The notes: a model not told the origin generated them from the letters alone. Positions 8,319 through 15,589 are shown, numbered from the stretch's first letter. The stretch: 35,254 nucleotides of DNA from Microcystis aeruginosa LEGE 91341 (GCF_015206885.1 NZ_JADEXY010000029.1:1-35254), one strand, 5' to 3'. Numbers and translations: made by a program.

Positions 8319-8978
8319 ATGAATCCTTTCCCCGCAATTTCCGTCAATGACGACGACCTAAAATACCCATCTCCGCCATCTCCGGGCAATTCTGACCAGA
8401 AAAGCGAAGATAGAGCGAAAAAGAACAAAGCCTTATTTCTCGATCGAGATGGGGTAGTTATTGACTATATCCCCTACCTGAGCAAACCAGAACAGGTGAG
8501 CATTCCCGCCGGGGCAGCGGCTGCCTTAAAACAGTGGCAGGATGCGGGTTATCTGCTGATCATCATTACCAATCAATCGGGACTTGCTAGGGGCTATTTC
8601 ACTTGGGACGATCTGGCGGCGATTCACGGGCGCATGATTGAGGAATACCGACAATCGGGCGTGCATTTTCACGATCTTGCCATCTGCCCGCACCATCCCG
8701 ACGAAGGATGTCCCTGCCGCAAACCCTCCCCCTATCTGCTGCTGACAGCCGCCCACCAGTATGGAATCGACTTAGCCGGCTCGTTGTTTATCGGCGATGC
8801 GCCCAGCGATCTAGAATGCGCCCTAGAAGCTGGTTGTCAGCCTGTATTGCTCTTAACAGGACGGGGAAAAGTCACCCTTGGGGAGATCGAGAAATACCCA
8901 GTTGAGATTCCCGTATATAGCCAACTAAAGGAAACGGTAGAATTATTGTCAAAAACCGCTGCCGAGACAGAATTATGA
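8319..8978 (+). CDS. gmhB: D-glycero-D-manno-heptose 1,7-bisphosphate 7-phosphatase
   Basis: A HAD-superfamily phosphatase of 219 residues from the ATG at 8319. The catalytic motif is FLDRDGVV (about residues 40-47), followed by IIITNQSGLARG and the GmhB zinc-binding loop CPHHPDEGCPCRKP. The loop's Cys/His set distinguishes GmhB and HisB-N from other HAD proteins. GDAPSD is the last HAD motif. The reading frame stays open upstream to a TTG at 8238, but the preceding 27 codons show no conservation I recognise, so I prefer the ATG. Even so there is an extra Pro/Ser-rich stretch of about 35 residues before the domain. It removes the 7-phosphate before nucleotidyl transfer. The stop overlaps the next start (ATGA, 8975-8978). 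Confidence 0.88.
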   Translation: MNPFPAISVNDDDLKYPSPPSPGNSDQKSEDRAKKNKALFLDRDGVVIDYIPYLSKPEQVSIPAGAAAALKQWQDAGYLLIIITNQSGLARGYFTWDDLAAIHGRMIEEYRQSGVHFHDLAICPHHPDEGCPCRKPSPYLLLTAAHQYGIDLAGSLFIGDAPSDLECALEAGCQPVLLLTGRGKVTLGEIEKYPVEIPVYSQLKETVELLSKTAAETEL

Positions 8979-10201
8979 GAATATTAGTCCTTTCTTGCCA
9001 TAACTTTCCCTATCCACCTAGTCGCGGGGCAACCGAGGGTAGGACTTTTAACCTGATCAAATGTCTTCATCAAAACCATGATGTCACCCTGTTTGCCCGT
9101 CGGGTGGAGAATGTCACAGAAACTCAGATCGAAGAATTAAAAACCTTTACCAATCATCTTGTCTTATTTCCGCCCCAGGAAATTCCCGAACCAGGCAAGG
9201 GACTGACAAAACTAATCGGTAAAACAGGGCGCTTTCTGGAGGCAATAGTACAGATGACCCCTGCTAATGTTCTTAGTTATCGTTCGCCGCTCATTCAAAA
9301 GCGAATAGATGAATACGTCGAGCAGCAAAAATGTGATGTAATTATCTGCGCTCAGAGTGTCAGCGAGATTTTTGTCCGGCCGGAATACCGTCAGCAAGTC
9401 AAAACAGTAGTAGATATTCACAGTTCCGTGTACGGTTGGACACGCAATCATCTAGATAGAGGAGCCTCCGCCTATCCGCTGCGGGATTTTCTCTATCTGC
9501 CCCTACTCTATCAGTACGAAAAACGCTATTGTGCCAAGTTTTCGCAGTTGGTGGCTACTACCGATTATGATCGCGAACAATTATTAAAAATCTTCCCGGA
9601 TGCACGGGTGGATATCGTGCCTAATGGCGTGGATTTAGCCCTGTTTCCCTATCGTCCTCGGGATCCCGGCGGTCATAATTTGGTCTTTGTCGGTGCCATG
9701 AGTTCTACCCATAATATCGATGCCGCCCGTTTTTTTGCTTTAGAAGTCCTACCAGTCATTCAACAGCGATATCCCGACACCACTTTAACCCTAGTGGGGG
9801 CAAACCCAGCACCAGAAGTTCTCGAACTGGCCAAGTATCCCGGTGTGACAGTGACGGGAACCGTTCCCTCGACAGTGGAATATTTACACCGAGGAACCGT
9901 TTGTGTGGTTCCCCTGCGGGTGGGATTGGGAATCAAGACCAAAACCCTAGAATCCATGGCCGCGGGGATTCCGATTGTCGCCAGCGATCGCGGTTTAGAG
10001 GGTTTAACGGTGGCAGCCGAGGGAATTGCTACTAGGGCGCTGCGGGCTAATAGTATTGCTGAGTACGTCACAGCGATCTCTAGGTTGTTCGATGATCCTT
10101 CTGTGCGAGAACAACTGTCCCATAATGGCCGGGCGATGGTGGAATCGGAGTACACCTGGGAGCGAGCGGGACAAAGGTACGAGGAAATTTTGCGGGACTA
10201 A
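8975..10201 (+). CDS. Glycosyltransferase family 4 protein
   Basis: A 408-residue GT-B glycosyltransferase. The N-terminal domain opens with RILVLSCHNFPYPPSRGATE, where the acceptor-side loop often follows a PPS/RG motif. The C-terminal donor-binding half begins near IVPNGVDLALFPYRP and contains the EX7E-type region GLGIKTKTLESMAAGIPIVAS. N- and C-terminal features resemble the sugar-transferase group often found in exopolysaccharide clusters (TIGR03087-like), which I infer without a search. Translation is probably coupled to gmhB through the 4-nt ATGA overlap. This ties it to heptose metabolism and suggests it transfers heptose or the next sugar on the cytoplasmic face. Confidence 0.82.
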   Translation: MRILVLSCHNFPYPPSRGATEGRTFNLIKCLHQNHDVTLFARRVENVTETQIEELKTFTNHLVLFPPQEIPEPGKGLTKLIGKTGRFLEAIVQMTPANVLSYRSPLIQKRIDEYVEQQKCDVIICAQSVSEIFVRPEYRQQVKTVVDIHSSVYGWTRNHLDRGASAYPLRDFLYLPLLYQYEKRYCAKFSQLVATTDYDREQLLKIFPDARVDIVPNGVDLALFPYRPRDPGGHNLVFVGAMSSTHNIDAARFFALEVLPVIQQRYPDTTLTLVGANPAPEVLELAKYPGVTVTGTVPSTVEYLHRGTVCVVPLRVGLGIKTKTLESMAAGIPIVASDRGLEGLTVAAEGIATRALRANSIAEYVTAISRLFDDPSVREQLSHNGRAMVESEYTWERAGQRYEEILRD

Positions 10202-10282
10202 GATTATTCTTAACCGCTGAATTTGACTTGAGACTGTTGGAGAGTTTTACCACCATAAAAATTGATTTTTTGGAGCCTAATC

Positions 10283-11401
10283 ATGAAAGTTTTAATAGTA
10301 GGAAATTACGTCAACGATCGGCAGATCAGTATTAATCGTTTTGTCGGTTTAGTGGAGAAAGGACTCAGACAAAAAGGACACGAAATTCGGCGAGTGCAAG
10401 CACAGCCTATTTTCGGTCAACTGAAATCCTCTCCCCAGGGAATCGGCAAGTGGTTAGGGTACATCGATAAGTTAATTATTTTCCCAGTGCAGTTACGTCA
10501 GCAGCTGGATTGGGCTGACATCGTCTGCATTTGTGATCAAGCTTTATCCTATTTAACTCCCTACCTAAAAGATCGCAAGTATTTTGTCATCTGTCACGAT
10601 CTGCTGGCCATTCGTTCCGCCCTAGGAGAAATTCCTGAAAATCCCACCAGTTGGACAGGAAAACAGTATCAGGCGATGATTTTGCGAGGATTCAAACAGG
10701 CTAAATATGTTGTCTGTTCTTCCGAAGCTACTCGTGCTGATGTTCTCCGTTTAACCAAAATTACCCCCGAACAAACGGAAGTGATCGAGGATTGCTTGAG
10801 TGAGGGATACGGTCCGATGACAAGAGAAGCGGCGGTAAATCTAGTGGCCAAATTTAACATTAATAGTGATTGTCCTTGGCTAATTCATGTCGGGGGCGAC
10901 CAATGGTATAAAAATCGATTGGGATTGCTGAAAATATTCAAGAGGTTAATCACTTTCCCTGGTCTGGAAAATTGCCGATTGATCCTGATGGGAAAACTTT
11001 TGCTGCCAGATATGCGAGAATTTGTTAATCAGAATAACTTGTCCGCACAAGTAATCGAATTAGGAACCGTCTCCGATGAGGATCTCCGCGCTTTTTATTG
11101 CCTAGCAACTGCTTTAATTTTTCCCTCCTTTCAGGAAGGATTCGGTGTTCCCGTTATTGAAGCTCAATCCTGTGGTTGTCCCGTCTTTACCTCCAATCGT
11201 CTCCCCATGACTGTTATCGCTGACGATGCAGCCGTTTACTTTGATCCCACCGAACACGAGGCTGCCGCTACTATTATTGCAGAAAATCTTCTCGCTCCCG
11301 ATCGCCTAGAACAATTGAGGCAAAAAGGTTTTATCAATGCCACTCGCTTTACTTACGAAAGAATGATCCAATCCTACCACCAGTTATTGCCAAAATTGTA
11401 G
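10283..11401 (+). CDS. Glycosyltransferase family 4 protein
   Basis: A 372-residue GT-B glycosyltransferase, third gene of the rightward heptose set. It starts with MKVLIVGNYVNDRQ. The donor-binding half shows HVGGDQWYKNRLGLL and the characteristic FPSFQEGFGVPVIEAQSCG (about residues 283-301), with the EX7E motif intact. A TTG seven codons upstream also opens the frame, but TGGAG at 10271-10275 is well placed for the ATG at 10283, which I chose. It is separated from the previous GT4 gene by 81 bp on the same strand. Donor and acceptor are unknown. The last base of its stop lies in a weak 7-bp inverted repeat (11399-11420) without a T-tract. Confidence 0.82.
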   Translation: MKVLIVGNYVNDRQISINRFVGLVEKGLRQKGHEIRRVQAQPIFGQLKSSPQGIGKWLGYIDKLIIFPVQLRQQLDWADIVCICDQALSYLTPYLKDRKYFVICHDLLAIRSALGEIPENPTSWTGKQYQAMILRGFKQAKYVVCSSEATRADVLRLTKITPEQTEVIEDCLSEGYGPMTREAAVNLVAKFNINSDCPWLIHVGGDQWYKNRLGLLKIFKRLITFPGLENCRLILMGKLLLPDMREFVNQNNLSAQVIELGTVSDEDLRAFYCLATALIFPSFQEGFGVPVIEAQSCGCPVFTSNRLPMTVIADDAAVYFDPTEHEAAATIIAENLLAPDRLEQLRQKGFINATRFTYERMIQSYHQLLPKL

Positions 11402-11435
11402 TCTAGTGGAGTTTAGACTAACTCCCCCCAATCAT

Positions 11436-11475
11436 AAGCTAAGACGCATTTAAACCGCTGATTCTTAGATTAATT
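11436..11475 (+). repeat. Partial copy of interspersed repeat R
   Basis: The stretch AAGCTAAGACGCATTTAAAC and its continuation to TTAGATTAATTGATG match the start of a longer repeat at 12205-12315 and, inverted, at 21243-21367. This copy stops exactly where the duplicated 227-bp segment begins, which may mark a rearrangement joint. Confidence 0.6.
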
Positions 11476-11565
11476 GATGTCTGCCATGCCCACGCCCAAA
11501 TTATCTGGCAATTAGCGATTAATTACGCTACTCTAACTAATATCCCCCCATTAGCCTCGATTTAG
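11464..11565 (+). pseudogene. Fragment of a precorrin-6A reductase-like gene (copy A)
   Basis: This frame reads LIDVCHAHAQIIWQLAINYA and ends NIPPLASI-stop (TAG, 11563-11565). It resembles the conserved 'IDATHPxA' region of CobK/CbiJ precorrin-6A reductases, about a third of the way into that protein. Only about 30 residues remain, with no start and an early stop, so this is a relic. It is the duplicate of the longer relic at 12500-12655. Family assignment is from motif memory only. Confidence 0.45.
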
Positions 11566-11700
11566 AACTGGCTTTTATCCGTCCCCACCTTATCATCGAT
11601 TTTTTTCCAGAATCTTATGTCTGAAACTATCACTCCCGCTATTAGCGATCGCATCCGTAAACACAGGAACAAAGATCACGGTGATGCCGTGCTTTTCTAC
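11474..11700 (+). repeat. Segmental duplication, copy A (partner 12564-12790)
   Basis: About 227 bp align to 12564-12790 at a constant offset of 1090 with no gaps and about a dozen mismatches. The segment holds the relic gene fragment, the spacer and the first 28 codons of the DUF2470 gene. Identity ends abruptly after CTTTTCTAC at 11700/12790. The absence of gaps and the shared premature stop show the relic was already broken before it was duplicated. Confidence 0.93.
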
Positions 11701-12150
11701 TTAGGTCTATCGGCGGTATTATTAAGCTTACATCTACCGGCAGCTGCGCAAAATTGTCGGCCACTTTCTTTATTAGGGGGTGAAGGTAGTGAAGTTACCA
11801 AAAGCGTCTCACAACCCACTGTTCCAGGACCCTTTGGTGTCACCATAACTCGTAATAATTGGAATACCGATTGGGCAGTTCCGGGGGGTAGAAGTTTTCA
11901 GAGGTTTATCGTTACGGTTTCTGTTCCCCGGGCTGCTTCCTTTGATATCCGGCTGTTTCTCAAGTATAGCGATCAAACTAACGAGGAATTTTTTAATACT
12001 AATGGAGTACGAATCGAACCCGATAAACCCTTAACAATTACTGCCACAGTACGGGCAAATGATCAACCTTTCTTAGTCAATCTTTTTGTCAATGGTATTC
12101 AGCATATCGGTAATACCTACACCGCTTCTGTTGTCGGTTGTGAACGATAA
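11617..12150 (+). CDS. Chimeric gene: DUF2470 N-terminus fused to a signal-like segment and unknown, presumably exported domain
   Basis: The 177-residue product starts with 28 residues nearly identical to the start of the DUF2470 protein at 12707, up to AVLFY. It then switches to LGLSAVLLSLHLPAAAQ (about residues 29-45), a hydrophobic stretch ending in an AxA-like signal-peptidase site. The remaining 130 or so residues look like a small extracytoplasmic beta-rich domain with two cysteines (about 47 and 175). No start codon is available between the junction and the hydrophobic core, so translation probably begins at the borrowed ATG (11617). That would give an unusually long, basic n-region before the signal core. 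I do not recognise the C-terminal domain. The gene may be functional, or a fusion relic. Confidence 0.6.
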   Translation: MSETITPAISDRIRKHRNKDHGDAVLFYLGLSAVLLSLHLPAAAQNCRPLSLLGGEGSEVTKSVSQPTVPGPFGVTITRNNWNTDWAVPGGRSFQRFIVTVSVPRAASFDIRLFLKYSDQTNEEFFNTNGVRIEPDKPLTITATVRANDQPFLVNLFVNGIQHIGNTYTASVVGCER

Positions 12151-12157
12151 AATATAT

Positions 12158-12200
12158 AGGGTGTACTGAAAAAGTTTGTTGGTGGGGACTGGGTGTGAGG
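12158..12200 (+). mobile_element. Single end of the AGGG...GCTGAAAAAGT MITE family
   Basis: AGGGTGTACTGAAAAAGTTT at 12158, followed by TTGGTGGGG, matches the minus-strand reading of the right end of the 2687-2964 element and of the end at 14632-14662. No matching opposite end is seen nearby, so this is a truncated copy. It starts 8 bp after the chimeric gene's stop. Confidence 0.5.
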
Positions 12201-12204
12201 TTTT

Positions 12205-12315
12205 AAGCTAAGAGGCATTTTAACCACCTATCCTGAGATTAGCTGAGTCTCTCCCCATCCCTTTACTCTTACCTCTTGTTTCATCTCAACAGGCAATTTA
12301 ACTGCACGGGCAGCC
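12205..12315 (+). repeat. Interspersed repeat R, full copy
   Basis: It runs from AAGCTAAGAGGCATTTTAAC to GCACGGGCAGCC and aligns along its whole length to the reverse complement of 21243-21367. The copies differ mainly by the number of heptamers in the middle (four GGCAAGA-like units at 21278-21305, fewer here). A partial copy is at 11436-11475. It is non-coding and its function is unknown. Confidence 0.7.
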
Positions 12316-12346
12316 CCGGCTCTTACTCTCTACCCCGATTGACCAT

Positions 12347-12498
12347 AAGTAGGTAGGCGTTAAAAACTATCAGATGCCCCCCTTATTAAGGGGGGATTAA
12401 GGGGGGATCCCCCCGCCTATCGGCACCCCCCTTATCAAGGGGGGCAGGGGGGATCGAACCTAAAATCCATTTTTAATTTAATTATAACCAGCTACTTA
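12347..12498. repeat. Palindromic intergenic repeat with CCCCCCTTATTAAGGGGGG core
   Basis: The outer ends are AAGTAGGTAGGCGTTAAAAA at 12347 and CCAGCTACTT ending near 12498, so both ends read AAGTAG inward. The core has two CCCCCCTTAT..AAGGGGGG palindromes. The same ends occur at 28272-28531, where a 160-bp element interrupts the sequence. Here the site is uninterrupted (TTTAATTTAATTATAACC). CCCCTTATTAAGGGG-type repeats are common in cyanobacterial spacers. The repeat stops exactly where the cobK-like relic begins and may have broken that gene. Confidence 0.75.
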
Positions 12499-12499
12499 A

Positions 12500-12655
12500 G
12501 TGGGACAATTAGAGCAATGCACAATTAAGGATTTTTGTCAAGAAAATAATATTAAACTTATTATTGATACCTGCCATCCTCACGCCCAAATTATCTGGCA
12601 ATTAGCGATTAATTACGCTACCCTAACTAATATCCCCCCATTTGCCTCGATTTAG
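12500..12655 (+). pseudogene. Fragment of a precorrin-6A reductase-like gene (copy B)
   Basis: A 51-codon open frame begins right after the palindromic repeat and ends at TAG (12653-12655). It reads GQLEQCTIKDFCQENNIKLI and then IDTCHPHAQIIWQLAINYA and NIPPFASI. The order 'G-x-L ... L-x-x-F-x ... I-x-x-I-I-D-x-x-H-P-x-A' matches CobK/CbiJ precorrin-6A reductase upstream of and across its IDATHPxA motif. The N-terminal NADPH-binding region and everything after residue 51 are missing. It extends further 5' than copy A, so it is the older locus. The family call is inference. Confidence 0.5.
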
Positions 12656-12790
12656 AACTGGCTTTTATCTGTCCCCACCTTATCATCGATTTTTTTCCAG
12701 AATATTATGTCTGAAACTATCACTGCCGCCATTAGCGATCGCATCTGTAAACACATGAATAAAGATCACGGTGATGCCGTGCTTTTCTAC
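12564..12790 (+). repeat. Segmental duplication, copy B (partner 11474-11700)
   Basis: This is the counterpart of 11474-11700 at offset 1090. Here the segment continues into a full DUF2470 gene on the right and a longer relic frame on the left, so it is the likely parent copy. Confidence 0.93.
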
Positions 12791-12988
12791 GCTCAAGTTT
12801 ACGGTAATATTACCGATGCAGAAACTGCTCAAATGCTCTCCATCGATCCCCAAGGCATGGATTTAGCCATAGAAAAATTAGGGGAGAGTCAAACAATTAG
12901 AATACCTTTTGAGCGCACCCTAGAATCAGCCAAGGATGCCCATAATATCCTCGTTGAGATGCTAAAAGTTAATCAAACCACCCCTTGA
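12707..12988 (+). CDS. DUF2470 domain protein
   Basis: A 93-residue stand-alone DUF2470 protein. The domain's signature lies near the N-terminus: HMNKDHGDAVLFYAQ (about residues 15-29). The remainder follows the domain pattern, including MLSIDPQGMDLAI and RIPFERTLESAKDAHNILVEML. In larger proteins this domain is the C-terminal part of HugZ-like haem-handling and FMN-binding-split-barrel proteins. Free-standing versions are common in cyanobacteria and their role is not established. Its first 28 codons and 5' spacer are duplicated 1090 bp upstream. It ends 54 bp before a run of small membrane-protein genes on the same strand. Confidence 0.85.
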   Translation: MSETITAAISDRICKHMNKDHGDAVLFYAQVYGNITDAETAQMLSIDPQGMDLAIEKLGESQTIRIPFERTLESAKDAHNILVEMLKVNQTTP

Positions 12989-13042
12989 CAAAGCTCGATT
13001 TTGCGACTATCACCGAAAAAGATCAACCTAGAGAATTAGCCC

Positions 13043-13255
13043 ATGAATCAGGTTAATAGTACGGTAATAAAAATACCCAAGTCTGGCTGGCGCTTACTGC
13101 CTTTTTTAGTCTTGGGTGTGCTAGTTTTTGCCTTTAATTCCTCCCTAGAATTAAATTATCTAGTCAAGGGTTATATTACTCTCTTAGAATTACAGGCAGG
13201 CATCGTGGTTTTATACTTTCTTTTGGCTAAATTAGGGAAATCTCAAAAATCATGA
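13043..13255 (+). CDS. Small two-TM membrane protein, unknown
   Basis: A 70-residue protein with two hydrophobic segments (about residues 17-33 and 42-62) and a basic C-terminus (AKLGKSQKS). I do not recognise a family. It is supported as a real gene by its overlap with the next gene (ATGA at 13252-13255) and by its membrane-protein character, shared with the two genes that follow. It is probably translated together with the TM2 protein and may be its partner. Confidence 0.6.
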   Translation: MNQVNSTVIKIPKSGWRLLPFLVLGVLVFAFNSSLELNYLVKGYITLLELQAGIVVLYFLLAKLGKSQKS

Positions 13256-13605
13256 GAAATAGAACTATAGCGGCTTTACTAGCCTTTTTTCTCGGTAATC
13301 TTGGCATCCATAAATTTTATCTAGGGGAGAATTTAGCAGGTATTCTCTATCTACTTTTCTTCTGGACTTTTATCCCCGGCATCATTGCTTTTTTTGAATT
13401 TATCGGTTTAATCATCATGTCAGATCAAGCTTTTGATGCTAAATACAATCCTAACTATCTCCCCAACAGTACAGAGCGAAGACTGCCAGAATCAGGTCAG
13501 CAAAAAACCGCTACTTTACTCCAGCTTAAAAAACTTTATGATCAGGGAATTATTACTGCTGAAGAATACGAAGAAAAACGCAGAAAATATTTAGATTCTC
13601 TTTGA
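13252..13605 (+). CDS. TM2 domain protein with C-terminal SHOCT motif
   Basis: In this 117-residue protein the N-terminal TM2 domain shows RTIAALLAFFLGNLGIHKFY followed by LGENLAGILYLLF, with the diagnostic GxHKFYLG motif between two membrane segments (about residues 8-55). The last 30 or so residues, LLQLKKLYDQGIITAEEYEE and then KRRKYL, form a SHOCT (short C-terminal) helix-turn. The combination is widespread in bacteria with no fixed function; SHOCT is often a membrane-associated oligomerisation element. It overlaps the upstream gene by 4 nt and is followed 6 bp later by a helix-hairpin-helix membrane protein, so the three probably form one unit. Confidence 0.85.
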   Translation: MRNRTIAALLAFFLGNLGIHKFYLGENLAGILYLLFFWTFIPGIIAFFEFIGLIIMSDQAFDAKYNPNYLPNSTERRLPESGQQKTATLLQLKKLYDQGIITAEEYEEKRRKYLDSL

Positions 13606-13611
13606 AAAAAT

Positions 13612-14295
13612 ATGTCTAATCTATCTCCTCCCCCTCCCGAATCTTCCGAGTGGATATGGCTGTCCTTAGTTCCAGTTTTTGGTGGGCTTGCCATTGCTAA
13701 TGCTGGCAAAAAAACTAATAATCAAAGTTGGTTATCCGTCGGCATTGCCTTGACAATTATCTCCCTTATTTTCCTTACACAAGAGTCTTTTATCGTAATT
13801 TGGTTTGCCCAAATCGGCCTAGGTTTATACATCCGTCAACAGCTTAATTCCCATCCAATGGCTTCGGGAAATACCAACTCTGGACAGTCATTCTCTCCTC
13901 TCGAAAAAATTGATATTAACAGTTGTTCCACCAACGATCTGGTTTATAAATTAGGGTTGCCGATTGTCTATGCCAATGATATCGTTTCTGTCCGTAACGA
14001 AGGACATATTTTTACCCATTTAGAAGAATTACACTTCCTAGCTGGTTTACCAGAAAATTATCTCAAAAAACTGGAACCTTTGGTTATCTTTGCCTACGAT
14101 ATTCGCCAAGAAGTTGACATTTCTTGGCGTTGTTTAAACTACTACTCCGTTGCGGAATTAGTTAATCTTGGTCTTGACTTTTCCGTGGCTGATAAAATTG
14201 TCGCTGAAAGGGAAAAAAACGGGGTCTATCGTTCGGCGATCGAATTGAGAAACCGTACAGGTATTCCCTTAAAATCCTATCAGCAATTGCTTTAA
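13612..14295 (+). CDS. Membrane-anchored helix-hairpin-helix protein
   Basis: A 227-residue protein. Two or three hydrophobic segments lie in the first 75 residues (WLSLVPVFGGLAIANAG and WLSVGIALTIISLIFL). A soluble part follows with two ComEA-like helix-hairpin-helix repeats: IDINSCSTNDLVYKLGLPIV with the following VRNEGHIF (about residues 102-140), and YYSVAELVNLGLDFSVADKI with the later YRSAIELRNRTGI (about 179-221). ComEA-type HhH domains bind DNA in competence, but HhH pairs also occur in proteins unrelated to DNA uptake. Here no comEC is nearby, so a DNA-binding role is only possible. It starts 6 bp after the TM2 gene. Confidence 0.65.
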   Translation: MSNLSPPPPESSEWIWLSLVPVFGGLAIANAGKKTNNQSWLSVGIALTIISLIFLTQESFIVIWFAQIGLGLYIRQQLNSHPMASGNTNSGQSFSPLEKIDINSCSTNDLVYKLGLPIVYANDIVSVRNEGHIFTHLEELHFLAGLPENYLKKLEPLVIFAYDIRQEVDISWRCLNYYSVAELVNLGLDFSVADKIVAEREKNGVYRSAIELRNRTGIPLKSYQQLL

Positions 14296-14600
14296 TTCGC
14301 TTGATTAGAGTTCTTGCATATAGCACTTTTCACGTTACTGAGGTATCGACAAGTTTTGCCAACACCCTTGCCCATGCCCCATTCTGATGAAAACTGCTAT
14401 AGCAAAAAATGGGTTATTTAGGACGCTTTCAATTTTCAAACTCTTATCGGTCAAGGGTTTCAGCGATTGATTGTCCTAATCACCCCGATCTTTGCTATAT
14501 AATTAATTTTTGATAGTTAAAAAATGAGAAAAATAGGCATGAAACTGCATAAAATCACTAAATAGAGCATTTAATTGATTAATGCTCATTCTTAATTCTC

Positions 14601-14628
14601 CTGACTACTGACTACTGGCTCCTGACTC
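14601..14628. repeat. Degenerate heptamer tandem repeat, CTGACTA-type x4
   Basis: The units are CTGACTA, CTGACTA, CTGGCTC and CTGACTC. The repeat ends just before the MITE end at 14632-14662. The spacer 14296-14664 is otherwise AT-rich with no ORF or terminator I can support. Confidence 0.65.
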
Positions 14629-14631
14629 CTA

Positions 14632-14662
14632 ACCCCACCAATAAACTTTTTCAGCAGATCCT
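14632..14662 (-). mobile_element. Single end of the GCTGAAAAAGT MITE family
   Basis: On the minus strand from 14662 this reads AGGATCTGCTGAAAAAGTTT and then ATTGGTGGGG. It closely parallels the end at 12158 (TGAAAAAGTTTGTTGGTGGGG pattern). It abuts the stop codon of the SDR gene. No paired end is identified. Confidence 0.5.
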
Positions 14663-14664
14663 AG

Positions 14665-15441
14665 TTATAGCTTAAATTGCTTTTCTATCAAAGACACGAT
14701 CCAACTTCTGGGTAAAAAACGGGGTAGATTGACGATAATTTTATTAGCCAATTTACCTGCTACCACGTTGGGGCGTTTATTTGCCAAGGCAGTTAAAGCC
14801 TCCTGTACTACCACTTCCGCCGAATCTAACCGGCCGTTTTTGCCCATAAAAGCACTGGGAAATCGGGCCACCTCAAAAAAATTAGATTCCGTCGGACCGG
14901 GGCAAAGAGCAAGGATTTCAACGCCTTTGTCTTTATTTTCTGCCCAGAGAGACTCGCTAAAGCTGAGGACAAAAGCTTTTGTCGCCGCATAAACGGAAAG
15001 ATAGGGCAGCGGTTGAAACCCGGCAATGGAAGCAACATTGATAATTGCCCCCCCAGCACCAGCAAGCATCGGACGGAGAAAATAGTGGCTTAATTCCACC
15101 AATACCAGATTATTTAACTGGATCATTTCTAACTGTCGGGCTAAGTCCTGCTCGCTAAAAGCACCATAATCACCAAAACCGGCATTATTTACCAGTAAAT
15201 CAACGTTGATTCCTTTTTGGTTCACCGTATCATATACCAGCTTTCCTGCACCGGCAACGGTCAGATCTTGGACGATAACTGTCACTTTTACCCCGTATTG
15301 TTCCTCTAATTCCGCTGCTAATTGTTCTAGTTTATCCTTAGATCTAGCGACTAAAATTAGCTCCATTTGCCGTTGAGCAAGTTGACGAGCAAAGACGACA
15401 CCGATACCAGTGGAAGCACCGGTAATGAGGGCTGTTTTCAT
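14665..15441 (-). CDS. Short-chain dehydrogenase/reductase (SDR)
   Basis: A 258-residue classical SDR. The NAD(P)-binding motif is TGASTGIG (residues 7-14). NNAG comes at about 90-93, a serine in INVASIAG, and the catalytic YAATK (Tyr and Lys four residues apart) at about 154-158. The basic residue pattern after strand 2 (VARSKDKL) suggests NADP(H). It resembles the DltE/YqjQ-like general SDR group; substrate cannot be inferred. The C-terminal part ends in a hydrophobic, basic stretch (NKIIVNLPRFLPRSWIVSLI), which could associate with the membrane. It is transcribed alone, and its 5' side faces the small gene at 15590 divergently. Confidence 0.88.
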   Translation of the reverse strand: MKTALITGASTGIGVVFARQLAQRQMELILVARSKDKLEQLAAELEEQYGVKVTVIVQDLTVAGAGKLVYDTVNQKGINVDLLVNNAGFGDYGAFSEQDLARQLEMIQLNNLVLVELSHYFLRPMLAGAGGAIINVASIAGFQPLPYLSVYAATKAFVLSFSESLWAENKDKGVEILALCPGPTESNFFEVARFPSAFMGKNGRLDSAEVVVQEALTALANKRPNVVAGKLANKIIVNLPRFLPRSWIVSLIEKQFKL

Positions 15442-15589
15442 AGAAGATCAACCAAAAATAGCTCTTTTGCTGGAATCTTACCACAATTACCCTTTCATTT
15501 ACAGTTCTTAACTTAGGGGGGAAGGCATTTTTTCAACTCAGAATATATGTTAGGCTAGAAATACAACAAAGGTCGAGGGAGGTGCAGAA

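Noticed and set aside
11399-11420. Inverted repeat TAGTCTA/TAGACTA at the end of the second GT4 gene as a terminator
   Set aside because: The stem is only 7 bp, AT-rich, overlaps the stop codon, and has no following T-tract.
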